Counted from the stretch's first letter, positions 1 through 8,952 are shown. The stretch is DNA of 64,000 bases from Enterococcus sp. DIV2402 (GCF_017426705.2 NZ_CP147251.1:1898501-1962500), one strand, 5' to 3'. Program-made: numbers and translations. Notes: generated by a model from the sequence alone, not told the origin.

Positions 1-1
1 G

Positions 2-73
2 AACACCAATCAAATAGCTGAGCATTCATCACACCTCATTTCATTTTTAGAAGTATTTAAAAAGAGTTATTAA
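2..73 (+). CDS. C-terminal end of an unidentified protein (partial)
   Basis: One frame is open from the window edge to a TAA and ends about 25 bases before a long hairpin terminator, so this is probably the last 23 codons of a gene that starts outside the window. The visible tail is amphipathic and ends in Lys-Lys-Ser-Tyr. The family cannot be recognised from this fragment, and a chance open frame is not excluded. Confidence 0.35.
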   Translation, partial: NTNQIAEHSSHLISFLEVFKKSY

Positions 74-97
74 AGATATATTATATCTCTAATCATT

Positions 98-142
98 GGA
101 TAAAAGAAAGAGAAACACTTTTAGTTTCTCTTTCTTTTATCC
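98..142. terminator. Long hairpin between convergent genes
   Basis: Two perfectly complementary 19-base arms (98-116 and 124-142) flank a 7-base loop. The arms are A-rich on one side and T-rich on the other, so the hairpin can serve both the gene entering from the left and the Rrf2 regulator on the minus strand. Confidence 0.65.
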
Positions 143-541
143 AAAAACAGCTTTTTTTTGCTGAACAATGGACACCAAACATTGATTTTTTAAATAATCT
201 TCCATCAAGTCTTCTGCTTGATACATGATATTTTTTACAACACATTTTGGATTATCATGTACATAACATTCGAAAATTGATTGTTTTCCTTCAATCGCTT
301 GAATAATATCTAGAAAAGAAATGGATTCCCAATCATTTCGAATAGAATAACCACCATTAGCACCTGAAATAGCTTTAACTAAGCCTTCCTTAGACAGTTT
401 AGTCAATATCTTTGATAGATAAGTGGGTGAGATAGTTTGATATTCAGCTAATTCCACGACACTAATCGGTGGTTCTTGATGTTTTTCGGCTAATAAAACC
501 ATGGTGTGGAGCGCATAGTCGGTAGCTTTTGAATATTTCAT
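137..541 (-). CDS. Rrf2 family transcriptional regulator
   Basis: This 134-residue protein has the Rrf2 layout: an N-terminal winged helix-turn-helix (about residues 1-65, opening with the typical Lys-Tyr-Ser-x-Ala-Thr-Asp-Tyr-Ala start and a Gly-Gly-Tyr wing near 63-65), then a dimerisation helix. Family members such as IscR, NsrR and CymR sense Fe-S status, nitric oxide or cysteine supply. Cysteines are present at 92, 100 and 121, but the spacing is not the C-x5-C-x5-C of IscR, so an Fe-S cluster is possible and unproven. The gene diverges from a Fur-box-controlled ABC transporter pair, which suggests a link to iron or Fe-S homeostasis. The target genes cannot be told from the sequence. Confidence 0.88.
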   Translation of the reverse strand: MKYSKATDYALHTMVLLAEKHQEPPISVVELAEYQTISPTYLSKILTKLSKEGLVKAISGANGGYSIRNDWESISFLDIIQAIEGKQSIFECYVHDNPKCVVKNIMYQAEDLMEDYLKNQCLVSIVQQKKAVFG

Positions 542-579
542 AACTGTTCCCTCTTTTTGATTAACGACTTTATATATCT

Positions 580-609
580 ATAATAGCGACTAAATAAGTA
601 AATTGTCAA
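580..609 (-). promoter_or_regulatory. Promoter of the Rrf2 regulator
   Basis: On the minus strand a consensus -35 TTGACA (609-604) is followed after 18 bases by TATTAT (585-580), about 40 bases before the start codon. Confidence 0.6.
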
Positions 610-649
610 GCCCTAAAATGATTCTCCTAAGATTGTCGCGAATTTGTAG

Positions 650-677
650 TTGCTTTTTTTGTATGAAAGAATATAAT
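650..677 (+). promoter_or_regulatory. Promoter of the first ABC exporter-type operon
   Basis: TTGCTT (650-655), a 16-base spacer and a perfect TATAAT (672-677). The Fur-type palindrome starts 7 bases after the -10, placing the operator over the expected transcription start. Confidence 0.65.
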
Positions 678-683
678 TGGTAA

Positions 684-698
684 TGATAATCATTCTCA
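684..698. promoter_or_regulatory. Fur box upstream of the ABC half-transporter operon
   Basis: The 7-1-7 inverted repeat TGATAAT-C-ATTCTCA matches the Fur core TGATAATNATTATCA with one change. It lies immediately downstream of the -10 element, where bound Fe-Fur would block transcription. Three more copies lie at the other iron promoters in this window. Confidence 0.85.
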
Positions 699-784
699 AT
701 TGAAGTTGTTGCGATTATTCTAACGACTTTAATAGTGTATCGAAATATTTGTTACATTACTCACGAGAGCTAGGAGGGTATAGC

Positions 785-2518
785 ATGGAAACCAAGAGAA
801 AAACAAATATTGCGTTTATTTTAAAAGAAGCGGGTTCACAAAAGTACAAAATGTATTTATCAGTTTTTTTTAGTGTCGTTTCTGGTTTATGTAAGATTTT
901 CCCCTATATTTTGTTGCAAGTTATTATTGTAGAGTTGTTGTCTGCCAGTCCAGATAAAGAAAAAATTCAGCTGTATATATTTATTTGTTTTGGAACCGTG
1001 GGTATTAATATTTTATTTTTAGCATTAGGATTAGCCTTTTCACATATTGCCGCTTTTTCTATTTTATTTAAAATTAGGGAAAATGCGATTGACCATATGG
1101 GAAAACTAGGTTTAGGTTTTTTTCAAGAACGTTCATCAGGGCAAATAAAAAAAGCATTGGATGAAGATATTGAAAAGCTAGAATTATTTATTGCTCATCA
1201 AATTCCTGACTTGGCAGAATCGATTATTACACCGTTAGTCGTTATTATTTATTTGATGCAAATTAATTTTTGGTTGGCACTTATTTTATTCATTCCTTTT
1301 CTTCTTTCTTTGCTATTACAAGCTTGGATTTTTAAAGGATACGAAGAAACAATGACGAATTATAATCAAGTATTGAAAATTATGTATGGAACAATTGTAG
1401 AATATATTCATGGAATGCGCGTGTTTAAAGCTTTTAATTTAAGTGCTACTAACTTTAAGAAATATACACGAACGGTAGATGAATATTTAAAATATTGGAT
1501 TAAAATTTGTGACGATACAATTAAAAGCTATACGATAGGTTTAACAATTATTGACACCTCGGGATTATTATTAACTATTCCAGTAGGTGGATTGCTATAT
1601 TTATCAGGAAAATTAGATTTTTCTGGTTTTGTGATGTTTTTATTACTATCTACGGTATTTTTAACAGCTTTTTTGAAGATTTTATCGATGGGTGGGAATT
1701 TAGCACGATTGTTAACAGGAGCCGATAATATTAGAGAGATGATGGAAGTTCCTGCTTTAACCAATGGGGACGAATATTTAGAGGATGCCATAGGAGAAGT
1801 GGCGTTCCAAAAAGTAACTTTTGCATATGATGAAAAAAACGTTTTGGAAAATCTCTCATTTACTTTAAAACCAAATACAGTAACTGCTTTAGTCGGGCCT
1901 TCAGGATCAGGAAAAACAACAGTAGGAATGTTACTGGGGCGTTTTTGGGATATTTCGCAAGGAAGTATTACAATTGATGGCAAAGAGCTACAAGCACTTG
2001 CGTTGGACTCACTGATGGAAAAAACAGCTTTTGTTTTTCAAGATGTTTTTATGCTGAATGACACGATTCTAAATAACATTCGTTTGGGGATGGGTAAAAC
2101 GGAAGAAGAAGTTTTTGTTGCGTGTCAAAAAGCTCAAATACATGATTTCATTTTAACTTTGCCAAATGGCTATGGCACGGTTATTGGAGAGAAATCAGGC
2201 ATTAAATTATCTGGTGGTGAGAAACAACGAATTGCAATTGCTAGAGCATTATTAAAAGATGCTCAAATTGTGATATTAGATGAGGTGACAGCATACTCTG
2301 ATATTGAAAATGAAAAAAATATCCAATTAGCATTAAGGAATCTTTTGTTAAATCGTACGGGATTAATTATTGCTCATCGTCTCTATACTATTCAAAACGT
2401 AGATCAAATTTTAGTTTTAGATGAGGGTCAGTTGGTGGAACAAGGAACACATCGAGAATTACTCGCTAAAGAAGGTCTTTACCAACGATTGTGGCAAAAA
2501 GGAGGAAAAGGCGCATGA
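785..2518 (+). CDS. ABC half-transporter (TMD-NBD), exporter fold, Fur-controlled
   Basis: This 577-residue protein has an N-terminal six-helix ABC transporter type 1 membrane domain and a C-terminal ATPase. Walker A (GPSGSGKTT, about 371-379), signature LSGGE (about 475) and an H-loop His near the end are visible. The segment after the Walker B Glu reads Val-Thr-Ala-Tyr-Ser-Asp instead of the usual Ala-Thr-Ser-Ala-Leu-Asp, so the D-loop is unusual. ATG 785 is preferred over an upstream in-frame ATG because AGGAGG lies 7 bases before it. The gene overlaps the next half-transporter by ATGA, so the two probably form a heterodimer. The Fur box and neighbouring siderophore importer suggest iron-chelate transport of the YbtPQ/IrtAB kind. 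Direction and substrate are inferred only. Confidence 0.85.
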   Translation: METKRKTNIAFILKEAGSQKYKMYLSVFFSVVSGLCKIFPYILLQVIIVELLSASPDKEKIQLYIFICFGTVGINILFLALGLAFSHIAAFSILFKIRENAIDHMGKLGLGFFQERSSGQIKKALDEDIEKLELFIAHQIPDLAESIITPLVVIIYLMQINFWLALILFIPFLLSLLLQAWIFKGYEETMTNYNQVLKIMYGTIVEYIHGMRVFKAFNLSATNFKKYTRTVDEYLKYWIKICDDTIKSYTIGLTIIDTSGLLLTIPVGGLLYLSGKLDFSGFVMFLLLSTVFLTAFLKILSMGGNLARLLTGADNIREMMEVPALTNGDEYLEDAIGEVAFQKVTFAYDEKNVLENLSFTLKPNTVTALVGPSGSGKTTVGMLLGRFWDISQGSITIDGKELQALALDSLMEKTAFVFQDVFMLNDTILNNIRLGMGKTEEEVFVACQKAQIHDFILTLPNGYGTVIGEKSGIKLSGGEKQRIAIARALLKDAQIVILDEVTAYSDIENEKNIQLALRNLLLNRTGLIIAHRLYTIQNVDQILVLDEGQLVEQGTHRELLAKEGLYQRLWQKGGKGA

Positions 2519-4242
2519 TAAAAGAAATCAAACGATTGATAGGAGAAGCCGATTACCGTTTATTTTTAAAAGCTGTGAAATTGTTAGTGGCCGATGCCTT
2601 GTTTCATGCAGTTATTTATAGCATGTTGTTTCTAGTTTTATTGGACTTGGTAAATGATTCGTTAACCTCTGTTAAGATTAGTTCCTATACAGTCATTACT
2701 TTTGTCATGATGATTGTGCGTTTTTTTGTTTTAAATAAAGGTTATTATGCAGCACAAGCTGATGGTGCGCGAATTGTGGCTCATTTACGAATTAAAATGG
2801 GAGATTATATTCGCAAGTTAAACATGGGATTTTTCAATAAAAATAATATTGGTGAGCTAACAAATACCCTCACAAATGATTTAAATGATTTCGAAACATT
2901 GATTACGCACATGGTGTCTGATTTTATCAAATATTTCATTCTAACGATTTATCTAGCAGTTTGTTTGCTTTTTATTAACCCAATGATTGGCTGGCTCCAA
3001 ATGTTGTCAGTTATCCTCACTTATTTTATTTTGAAATTAGGCCGAAAACAGTTGAAAAAAGTAACGATTAACTCAAAAAAAGTGCGTTCAGGTATGTTAT
3101 CTAATATTATCGAATACGTCAATGGAATTAGTGTATTTAAATCGTATAATATGATGGGTAGTCAATTTGAACGTTTAAATAAAAGCTTATCAGAAGTAAA
3201 AAAAGAATCAATCAAAGTTGAATTATCTGCAATTCCGTATATTTTACCTGTTCAAGTGATTCTCATGCTTTCTTTCCCACTATCTGCTTATCTAGCAACG
3301 CAACAATTTTTTAATAATCAACTATCAATGAATGAATTATTGATTTATTTAGTAGCTTCTATTTCATTTATGAATGTAGCGATTAGTTGGGCGGTGTTGT
3401 CTTTAGAATCTGCATATTATCAAACAGCTGTACAAAAGTTATTGAACATCCTTGATTTGCCAGAAATTTCCTATGAAACGACTACTTTTGAACCAAGTGA
3501 TTATGCAATTCGTTTTCAAGATGTGGCTTTTGGTTATCTTGCGGATAAAGCGGTTCTTGAAGAATTAAATTTTGAAGTAAAACAAGGGGAGATGGTCGCT
3601 TTAATCGGCGCTTCTGGTTCGGGAAAATCGACTGTTTTAAATCTACTTGCTCGATTTTGGGATCCAACACGTGGAGAAATTTTGATAGGTAATCAAGATA
3701 TCAAAACAATTTATCCAGATTCGTTATTAAGTAAAATTAGTATGGTATTTCAAGATGTGTATTTATTACAAGATACTATTTTTGAAAATATTCGCATTGG
3801 TAATCCTAAGGCAACGGTAGAAGAAGTAATCCAAGCAGCTCAAATGGCGAATTGTCATGAATTCATTCGTGCCTTACCGGATGGTTATGAGACCATGTTA
3901 CATGAAGGAGGAGCGGGTCTTTCAGGTGGAGAAAAACAACGAATATCAATTGCTCGCGCCTTTTTAAAAGATGCACCGATTATTTTATTAGATGAAGCAA
4001 CGGCGTCTTTAGACATAGATAACGAAGCGATTGTTCAGCAATCAATTCAACAATTGGTTACGAATAAAACCGTAATGGTCATTGCTCATCGCCTAAACAC
4101 TATCCGTAAAGCGTCAAAAATCATTTTGTTGGAAAATGGCCGGATTATTGAAGCTGGTTCACATGACGATTTATTGAAGCAACAAGGAAAATATTATCAA
4201 ATGTTCCAGACAATGCATGCGGCTTCTGAATGGAGTTTATAA
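2515..4242 (+). CDS. ABC half-transporter (TMD-NBD), partner subunit
   Basis: This 575-residue protein has the same plan as the upstream gene: a membrane domain of about 300 residues, then an ATPase with Walker A (GASGSGKST, about 365-373), signature LSGGE (about 469), a canonical Walker B/D-loop ending Ala-Ser-Leu-Asp, and an H-loop. ATG 2515 overlaps the upstream stop as ATGA and has GGAGG 10 bases before it. A GTG at 2491 would also be in frame but has no good ribosome site. Translational coupling with the preceding gene argues for a heterodimer. The partner has an atypical D-loop and this one a normal one, so the two ATP sites may be unequal. The likely substrate is an iron chelate or related metal compound, by context. 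Confidence 0.85.
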   Translation: MIKEIKRLIGEADYRLFLKAVKLLVADALFHAVIYSMLFLVLLDLVNDSLTSVKISSYTVITFVMMIVRFFVLNKGYYAAQADGARIVAHLRIKMGDYIRKLNMGFFNKNNIGELTNTLTNDLNDFETLITHMVSDFIKYFILTIYLAVCLLFINPMIGWLQMLSVILTYFILKLGRKQLKKVTINSKKVRSGMLSNIIEYVNGISVFKSYNMMGSQFERLNKSLSEVKKESIKVELSAIPYILPVQVILMLSFPLSAYLATQQFFNNQLSMNELLIYLVASISFMNVAISWAVLSLESAYYQTAVQKLLNILDLPEISYETTTFEPSDYAIRFQDVAFGYLADKAVLEELNFEVKQGEMVALIGASGSGKSTVLNLLARFWDPTRGEILIGNQDIKTIYPDSLLSKISMVFQDVYLLQDTIFENIRIGNPKATVEEVIQAAQMANCHEFIRALPDGYETMLHEGGAGLSGGEKQRISIARAFLKDAPIILLDEATASLDIDNEAIVQQSIQQLVTNKTVMVIAHRLNTIRKASKIILLENGRIIEAGSHDDLLKQQGKYYQMFQTMHAASEWSL

Positions 4243-4288
4243 CAACAAAGAACTCGACTATTTGCAAATAGTCGAGTTCTTTGTTGTT
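4241..4288. terminator. Perfect 23-base-arm bidirectional terminator
   Basis: Arms 4241-4263 and 4266-4288 are exact reverse complements around a 2-base loop, and the left arm includes the last base pair of the ABC gene stop codon. It separates two convergent genes. Confidence 0.85.
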
Positions 4289-4291
4289 ATT

Positions 4292-5074
4292 TTAATAGTA
4301 TTCCCCTTGACGATAGTCCCAAGAGTTGAATTGTTCTGATAAATACATCATGATTTTATCAATATCCAAACCTTTACGAATAACAATCGGTGCAGGAGAG
4401 ATGGAGCGTTCAGTTCCTTGTTCCGGAACCAAGTTACCATCTTTATCTACAAATGATACCATTACCCCTTGTTCGTAACGAGTTTCAATTGTTTTATCTG
4501 GTTGAATGGATGCGACATAATCGTTACCTTCGATGATTAAATCAGCTTCATTTTCAATTTGTTCACCAATACCTTCGACAAGACCGCGATTTCCTTTTCC
4601 TGAAGGATTTGCAGAACTTGCAAATAATAATGTTTTATCTTTTGCCCAAAGTTCTTGTGCGATTTGTTCACCAGGTACACCGAATTTTAATACAAAACAG
4701 CTTGTTCCACGTGTATCTGTCATTAATTCGTCAGAACCATCATTTGGAATGTATTGTTTTCCAGATTCTTTCCAAGGAAGGATTGCGCCAAAAAGAACAT
4801 CTTCTTCCCAACATTTTTTATAAACAGCAGCCATTTCTTCGTTCATATCAGCTAGTTCAAAAAGTTGTTCAAGTGATCCACATAATACGACTCCAGGTTT
4901 ATTTCTTTTACGATTTTTTGCAGAGAATTTTCTTTCTAATCCGGCTTTATCTGCTACAGTGATGATGTAGCCAACTTTTGTTGGACAAACAACCACTTTG
5001 CCTCCGCTTTGTAGTAAATCAATGGCCTCTTGTGTAGGGGCACCTGTCCATGAAATGTATTTATCTTGACTCAT
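4292..5074 (-). CDS. Sua5/YciO/YrdC/YwlC family protein
   Basis: This 260-residue protein resembles the YrdC-like fold used by threonylcarbamoyl-AMP synthases, with a Pro-Thr-Lys-Val-Gly-Tyr nucleotide-binding start near residue 35 and a Ser-Ser-Ala-Asn-Pro-Ser-Gly segment near 155-160, both typical of the family. TsaC/Sua5 makes threonylcarbamoyl-AMP for the t6A tRNA modification. This protein lacks an obvious Sua5 C-terminal domain and lies between two iron-transport units, so it may be a paralogue with a different carbamoylation-type role. ATG 5074 is chosen because AAGGAAGGA precedes it; an upstream ATG at 5101 lacks a site. No Fur box is seen at its own 5' side. Specific function is unassigned. 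Confidence 0.75.
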   Translation of the reverse strand: MSQDKYISWTGAPTQEAIDLLQSGGKVVVCPTKVGYIITVADKAGLERKFSAKNRKRNKPGVVLCGSLEQLFELADMNEEMAAVYKKCWEEDVLFGAILPWKESGKQYIPNDGSDELMTDTRGTSCFVLKFGVPGEQIAQELWAKDKTLLFASSANPSGKGNRGLVEGIGEQIENEADLIIEGNDYVASIQPDKTIETRYEQGVMVSFVDKDGNLVPEQGTERSISPAPIVIRKGLDIDKIMMYLSEQFNSWDYRQGEYY

Positions 5075-5268
5075 GTAATCCAATCCTTCCTTAACTAACA
5101 TTTTCTTATGCTCTTAATGAGTAATATTCAGAAAATTTTGATTTTTCTAAGTGTATCAAATGATAGTATATCTTACACGGATAGTCAAGAGGGATTTCAC
5201 AAAATGTTCCTAATTAAAATAGAAGAGGTTATTCTAATTAGGCAAAAGGACAAAATATTCTAAATATA

Positions 5269-5296
5269 TTGCAATTATTCAATGAATAGCTATAAT
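5269..5296 (+). promoter_or_regulatory. Promoter of the fused ABC transporter
   Basis: TTGCAA (5269-5274), a 16-base spacer and TATAAT (5291-5296), followed 6 bases later by a Fur box. The rest of the 261-base gap back to 5074 is AT-rich and shows no other feature. Confidence 0.65.
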
Positions 5297-5302
5297 TGAC
5301 GT

Positions 5303-5317
5303 TGAGAATCATTCTCA
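5303..5317. promoter_or_regulatory. Fur box upstream of the fused ABC transporter
   Basis: Perfect 7-1-7 inverted repeat TGAGAAT-C-ATTCTCA, extended by one more pair on each side, between the -10 element and the start codon at 5336. Confidence 0.87.
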
Positions 5318-5335
5318 ATTGAAAGGGGAGCGTTT

Positions 5336-8300
5336 ATGAGTAAAAAGAAAAAACAGCCTTCTGTATTGAAGAAATTACAACCTTTTTTAGGGAAGCGCAA
5401 GTTGTTTATTTATAGTTCAATGGTAATGTCTATTTTGGCTGCACTTTTTGGTTTAGTACCATATGGTATTGTTTATTTATTTTCTGTTGAAATTTTAGAA
5501 AGACCAGCAAATAATCCTAATATTTTTATTTTATATGCAGGAATTGCATTTTTAGCAATTGTTTTAAAAGGCATTTGTTATAAATTATCGAGTGATTTTG
5601 CCCACCAAGCGGCGTTTGATATTTTATATGATATTCGTATCACTTTAGCAGAGAAGTTGACCAAATTACCTTTGGGCTATTTTGATACGCATGATACAGG
5701 AAAAATTAAAGTTACGATGAATGAAGATGTAGAGCAACTAGAAGAAGGCATTGCTCATTTAATTCCAGATATTACCACGGGAGTTTCGATACCACTTTTG
5801 ACGTTCTTAGCCATGTTTATTTTAGATTGGCGCATGGCAATGGCAGCATTATTGATTATTCCGTTGTTGGGTCTTTTTTATGCGAATGTCATGAAAAAAA
5901 TGAAGCCGTTAATTCCGAAACAAATTGAGGTAGGCGGTTTAATCACTAATGCTGTTTTACGTTATGTTTATGGAATGAAAGTTATTCGTGTGTTCTCACA
6001 ATCAGAAAAAGCCTTTGAAGAATATGCCACTGTTGTTAAAAAAGCCGCAGATTTAAGCGTTGAAATTGAAAAAGAAACGCTTGAGGGGAAAACAATTTTT
6101 GCAGCTGTCGCTCAAATGCCGTTATTAATTGTGATTCCAATGGGTGTTTGGTTATACAGTGCAGGTGAAATTTCACTGTCTTTATTTGTTTTATTTATCA
6201 TGTTAACGATTGGAATTGGCAATACATTGGTTAAGGCATTTCGTTCGAATGGTCAAGTATCTTTTCGTTTAGCTGGTGTCACACGTAAAATTACAGCAAT
6301 GTTAGATGAGCCAGAATTAACCCAACCAACACAGGCGGTACAACCACAAGAAGCAACGATTACTTTTGAAAATGTATCCTTTGCTTATAATGAAGAACGT
6401 GATGTATTAAGGAATGTTACTTTTACTGTACCAGAAGGAACCTTGACCGCTCTTGTTGGAGAATCGGGAGCTGGTAAAACTACGATTGCTCGTTTAGTGC
6501 CACGTTTTTGGGATGCAACAAGCGGACAAGTCAGCATTGGTGGAGTAGATGTTAGAAATATCGGCAGTCAAGATTTAATGAATTTCGTTTCTTATGTTTT
6601 TCAAGATGTTTATTTATTTGAAGGAACCATCATGGACAACATTCGCATGGGACGACCAGAAGCAACAGACGAAGAAGTGATTGCTGCTGCTAAACAAGCC
6701 TATTGTCATCATTTTATTATGCAATTAGAAGACGGCTATCAAACAGTAGTCGGAGATGGTGGTGGAAAACTAAGTGGCGGACAACGCCAACGAATCAGTA
6801 TTGTTCGAGCTTTTTTGAAACAAGCACCTATTTTAGTCTTAGATGAAGCAACCGCTTTGATTGATGCTGAAAATGAAGCCTATATTCAAGATGCGATCAA
6901 TGAATTGATGCACCCTGTAAATGGACAACCGAAAACAATTATTATGATTGCTCACCGTTTGCATACTATTGTAAAAGCAGATCAAATCCTAGTTATTGAA
7001 GATGGACAAATTGCTGCGAAAGGTACACATCAAGAGTTGTTAGCTACTCATGCTTCCTATCAAACTCAGTGGGAAGCTTACCGTGGCGAAGGTAATGCAT
7101 TATTATCTAAAGCTGAGACAACCACTAAACCACTTCCTTTCAAAGTAAAATTACTGACGAAAATTTCTGAGGAAAATAAAATAGAAGATGAAGCCTATCG
7201 TCATTTAAGTGAATATTCAGTGTATAAACAATCGCTAGTTGTTGCTGGAAGTTCAGAAAATAAAAAAGAACTAAAAGAAGGGTATCGTCGGACTTTTATT
7301 GAGAGTTTCTTTATCAGTATTCCTTTAATTGTAGTTGCGTATATTGTTTATTTGCTCTTTACAGATAGTGTGACGGATGTCTGGAAAGTAGTTGGCGGCA
7401 TGTTCCTTGCGTTGCTTTTACAAGGACTAACGTATTACTATTCCAACCGGATTATGTTTTTGATTTATTATAAGATGACAGCAAGTATTCGACTATACTT
7501 GGGAAGACGTTTAAAAAATTTACCGTTAGGATATTTTTCAAAACAAGATGCTGCTTTATTAGAAATGAATGTCAAACAAGATGCGATGTTTTTAGGATTT
7601 ACGCCAGCCATCGTCATTGGGATTATCAAAGGCGTTATTACGCCAGTTATGACATTGCTGGTATTAGCATGGATTGATTGGACGTTAGCACTTATTGCTA
7701 TCGCAGGAATTCCCATGTGTTTATTCATAACAAAGCTAGCCGATCAACAGCTACAAAAAGTGATGAATCGACTACAAACTGCTCGAAAACAAGCCAATCG
7801 TCGTATTCTTGATTTCATTCGTGGTATTTCAGTTATTCGCTCGTTTGGTTTAGCTGGTAGTAAATTATTAGGTTATCAAGAAACAATGGATGAATTTCGT
7901 AAGAGTAGCATTCAGTTAAATAAAAAATTATCACCGTATACGGCCTTAAATGTTATCATGTTTGAAATAGGTTATGTCATTGTTTTGGTTGTCGGTGGGC
8001 TAAAATATACAGCAGGAACAATTGATGGGGTGTCGTTAATTTGTTTCTTAATTTTGACGGCTGCATTGTATGAGACTTTACCAATCATGGATTATGTGGT
8101 GTATAAACGTCTAATGAAGACGACATTAGATAGTCTTGATGATGTCATTCAAGAAGAAGATTTACTACAACCAGAAATTGGTCAAGAAAAATTACCAGCA
8201 ACATTTGGCGTAACGTTAGAAAACATTTCTTTTGGCTATACGAATCAAGAGATTTTACACAAGCTTAATCTAACGATTCCTGAAAATGGTATTACAGCGC

Positions 8301-8947
8301 TTGTAGGACCCTCTGGAGGTGGGAAAACAACCACATTGAATCTGATTGCACGTTTTTATGATATCGCGTCAGGGAGCATTAAAATAGGAAATGTGGATAT
8401 TCGAGACATGCGTCATGATACTTTGATGCAACATATTAGTTTTGTTTTTCAAGATGTGTATTTGATGCCAGATACGATTATGAATAATTTGAAATTTGGC
8501 AATCCACATGCTAGTTTTGAAGAGGTGGTAGCGGCTGCTAAGTTGGCATGTTGTCATGAATTTATCATGGAGTTTCCAGAAGGATATGATACTCAAATTA
8601 GTGATGGGGGTGCAAACTTATCCGGTGGTCAGAAGCAACGGATTAGTATTGCTCGAGCGTTGCTTAAAGATGCACCGATTGTTTTATTAGATGAAGCAAC
8701 GGCAAGTGTTGATCCAGAGAATGAATTATATATCCGTGAAGCGTTACAAGTACTAGCGCAACATAAAACAGTTATTATGGTGGCGCATCGCTTGCATACC
8801 ATTCGCAACGCAACAAAAATTGCCGTAATTGAAGATGGGAACGTTGTGGAATCAGGGTCCCATGAAGAATTATTTACTAAAAATGGTCGCTATAAACAAT
8901 TTTGGCAAGAACGTCAACGAGCAGAACAATGGCAAGTTGAGATATAG
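5336..8947 (+). CDS. Single-chain ABC transporter, TMD-NBD-TMD-NBD, Fur-controlled
   Basis: At 1203 residues this is two complete half-transporters in one polypeptide. The first ATPase has Walker A GESGAGKTT (about 375), LSGGQ and a D-loop ending Ala-Leu-Ile-Asp. A hydrophilic linker of about 60 residues (roughly 585-650) leads to the second membrane domain, whose ATPase has Walker A GPSGGGKTT (about 991), LSGGQ and Ala-Ser-Val-Asp. Start ATG 5336 follows AAAGGGGAG. Most bacterial exporter-fold ABC proteins are half-size, so a head-to-tail fusion is uncommon. The Fur box and the adjacent FecBCDE-type importer point to a role in iron-chelate handling, as in YbtPQ or IrtAB. A peptide or drug exporter under iron control remains possible. 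Confidence 0.87.
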   Translation: MSKKKKQPSVLKKLQPFLGKRKLFIYSSMVMSILAALFGLVPYGIVYLFSVEILERPANNPNIFILYAGIAFLAIVLKGICYKLSSDFAHQAAFDILYDIRITLAEKLTKLPLGYFDTHDTGKIKVTMNEDVEQLEEGIAHLIPDITTGVSIPLLTFLAMFILDWRMAMAALLIIPLLGLFYANVMKKMKPLIPKQIEVGGLITNAVLRYVYGMKVIRVFSQSEKAFEEYATVVKKAADLSVEIEKETLEGKTIFAAVAQMPLLIVIPMGVWLYSAGEISLSLFVLFIMLTIGIGNTLVKAFRSNGQVSFRLAGVTRKITAMLDEPELTQPTQAVQPQEATITFENVSFAYNEERDVLRNVTFTVPEGTLTALVGESGAGKTTIARLVPRFWDATSGQVSIGGVDVRNIGSQDLMNFVSYVFQDVYLFEGTIMDNIRMGRPEATDEEVIAAAKQAYCHHFIMQLEDGYQTVVGDGGGKLSGGQRQRISIVRAFLKQAPILVLDEATALIDAENEAYIQDAINELMHPVNGQPKTIIMIAHRLHTIVKADQILVIEDGQIAAKGTHQELLATHASYQTQWEAYRGEGNALLSKAETTTKPLPFKVKLLTKISEENKIEDEAYRHLSEYSVYKQSLVVAGSSENKKELKEGYRRTFIESFFISIPLIVVAYIVYLLFTDSVTDVWKVVGGMFLALLLQGLTYYYSNRIMFLIYYKMTASIRLYLGRRLKNLPLGYFSKQDAALLEMNVKQDAMFLGFTPAIVIGIIKGVITPVMTLLVLAWIDWTLALIAIAGIPMCLFITKLADQQLQKVMNRLQTARKQANRRILDFIRGISVIRSFGLAGSKLLGYQETMDEFRKSSIQLNKKLSPYTALNVIMFEIGYVIVLVVGGLKYTAGTIDGVSLICFLILTAALYETLPIMDYVVYKRLMKTTLDSLDDVIQEEDLLQPEIGQEKLPATFGVTLENISFGYTNQEILHKLNLTIPENGITALVGPSGGGKTTTLNLIARFYDIASGSIKIGNVDIRDMRHDTLMQHISFVFQDVYLMPDTIMNNLKFGNPHASFEEVVAAAKLACCHEFIMEFPEGYDTQISDGGANLSGGQKQRISIARALLKDAPIVLLDEATASVDPENELYIREALQVLAQHKTVIMVAHRLHTIRNATKIAVIEDGNVVESGSHEELFTKNGRYKQFWQERQRAEQWQVEI

Positions 8948-8952
8948 AAAAA

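Noticed and set aside
684..698. Reading the palindromes as PerR boxes
   Set aside because: The sites carry TGA/GTGA-type outer bases typical of Fur and not the TTATAAT arms of PerR; gene context is iron transport.
1528..1983. Open frame of about 150 codons antisense to the first ABC gene
   Set aside because: It mirrors the ATPase domain frame, lacks a start signal and shows no recognisable domain.
2421..2621. Small frame overlapping both ABC half-transporter genes
   Set aside because: It has no ribosome site and is out of frame with two coupled real genes.
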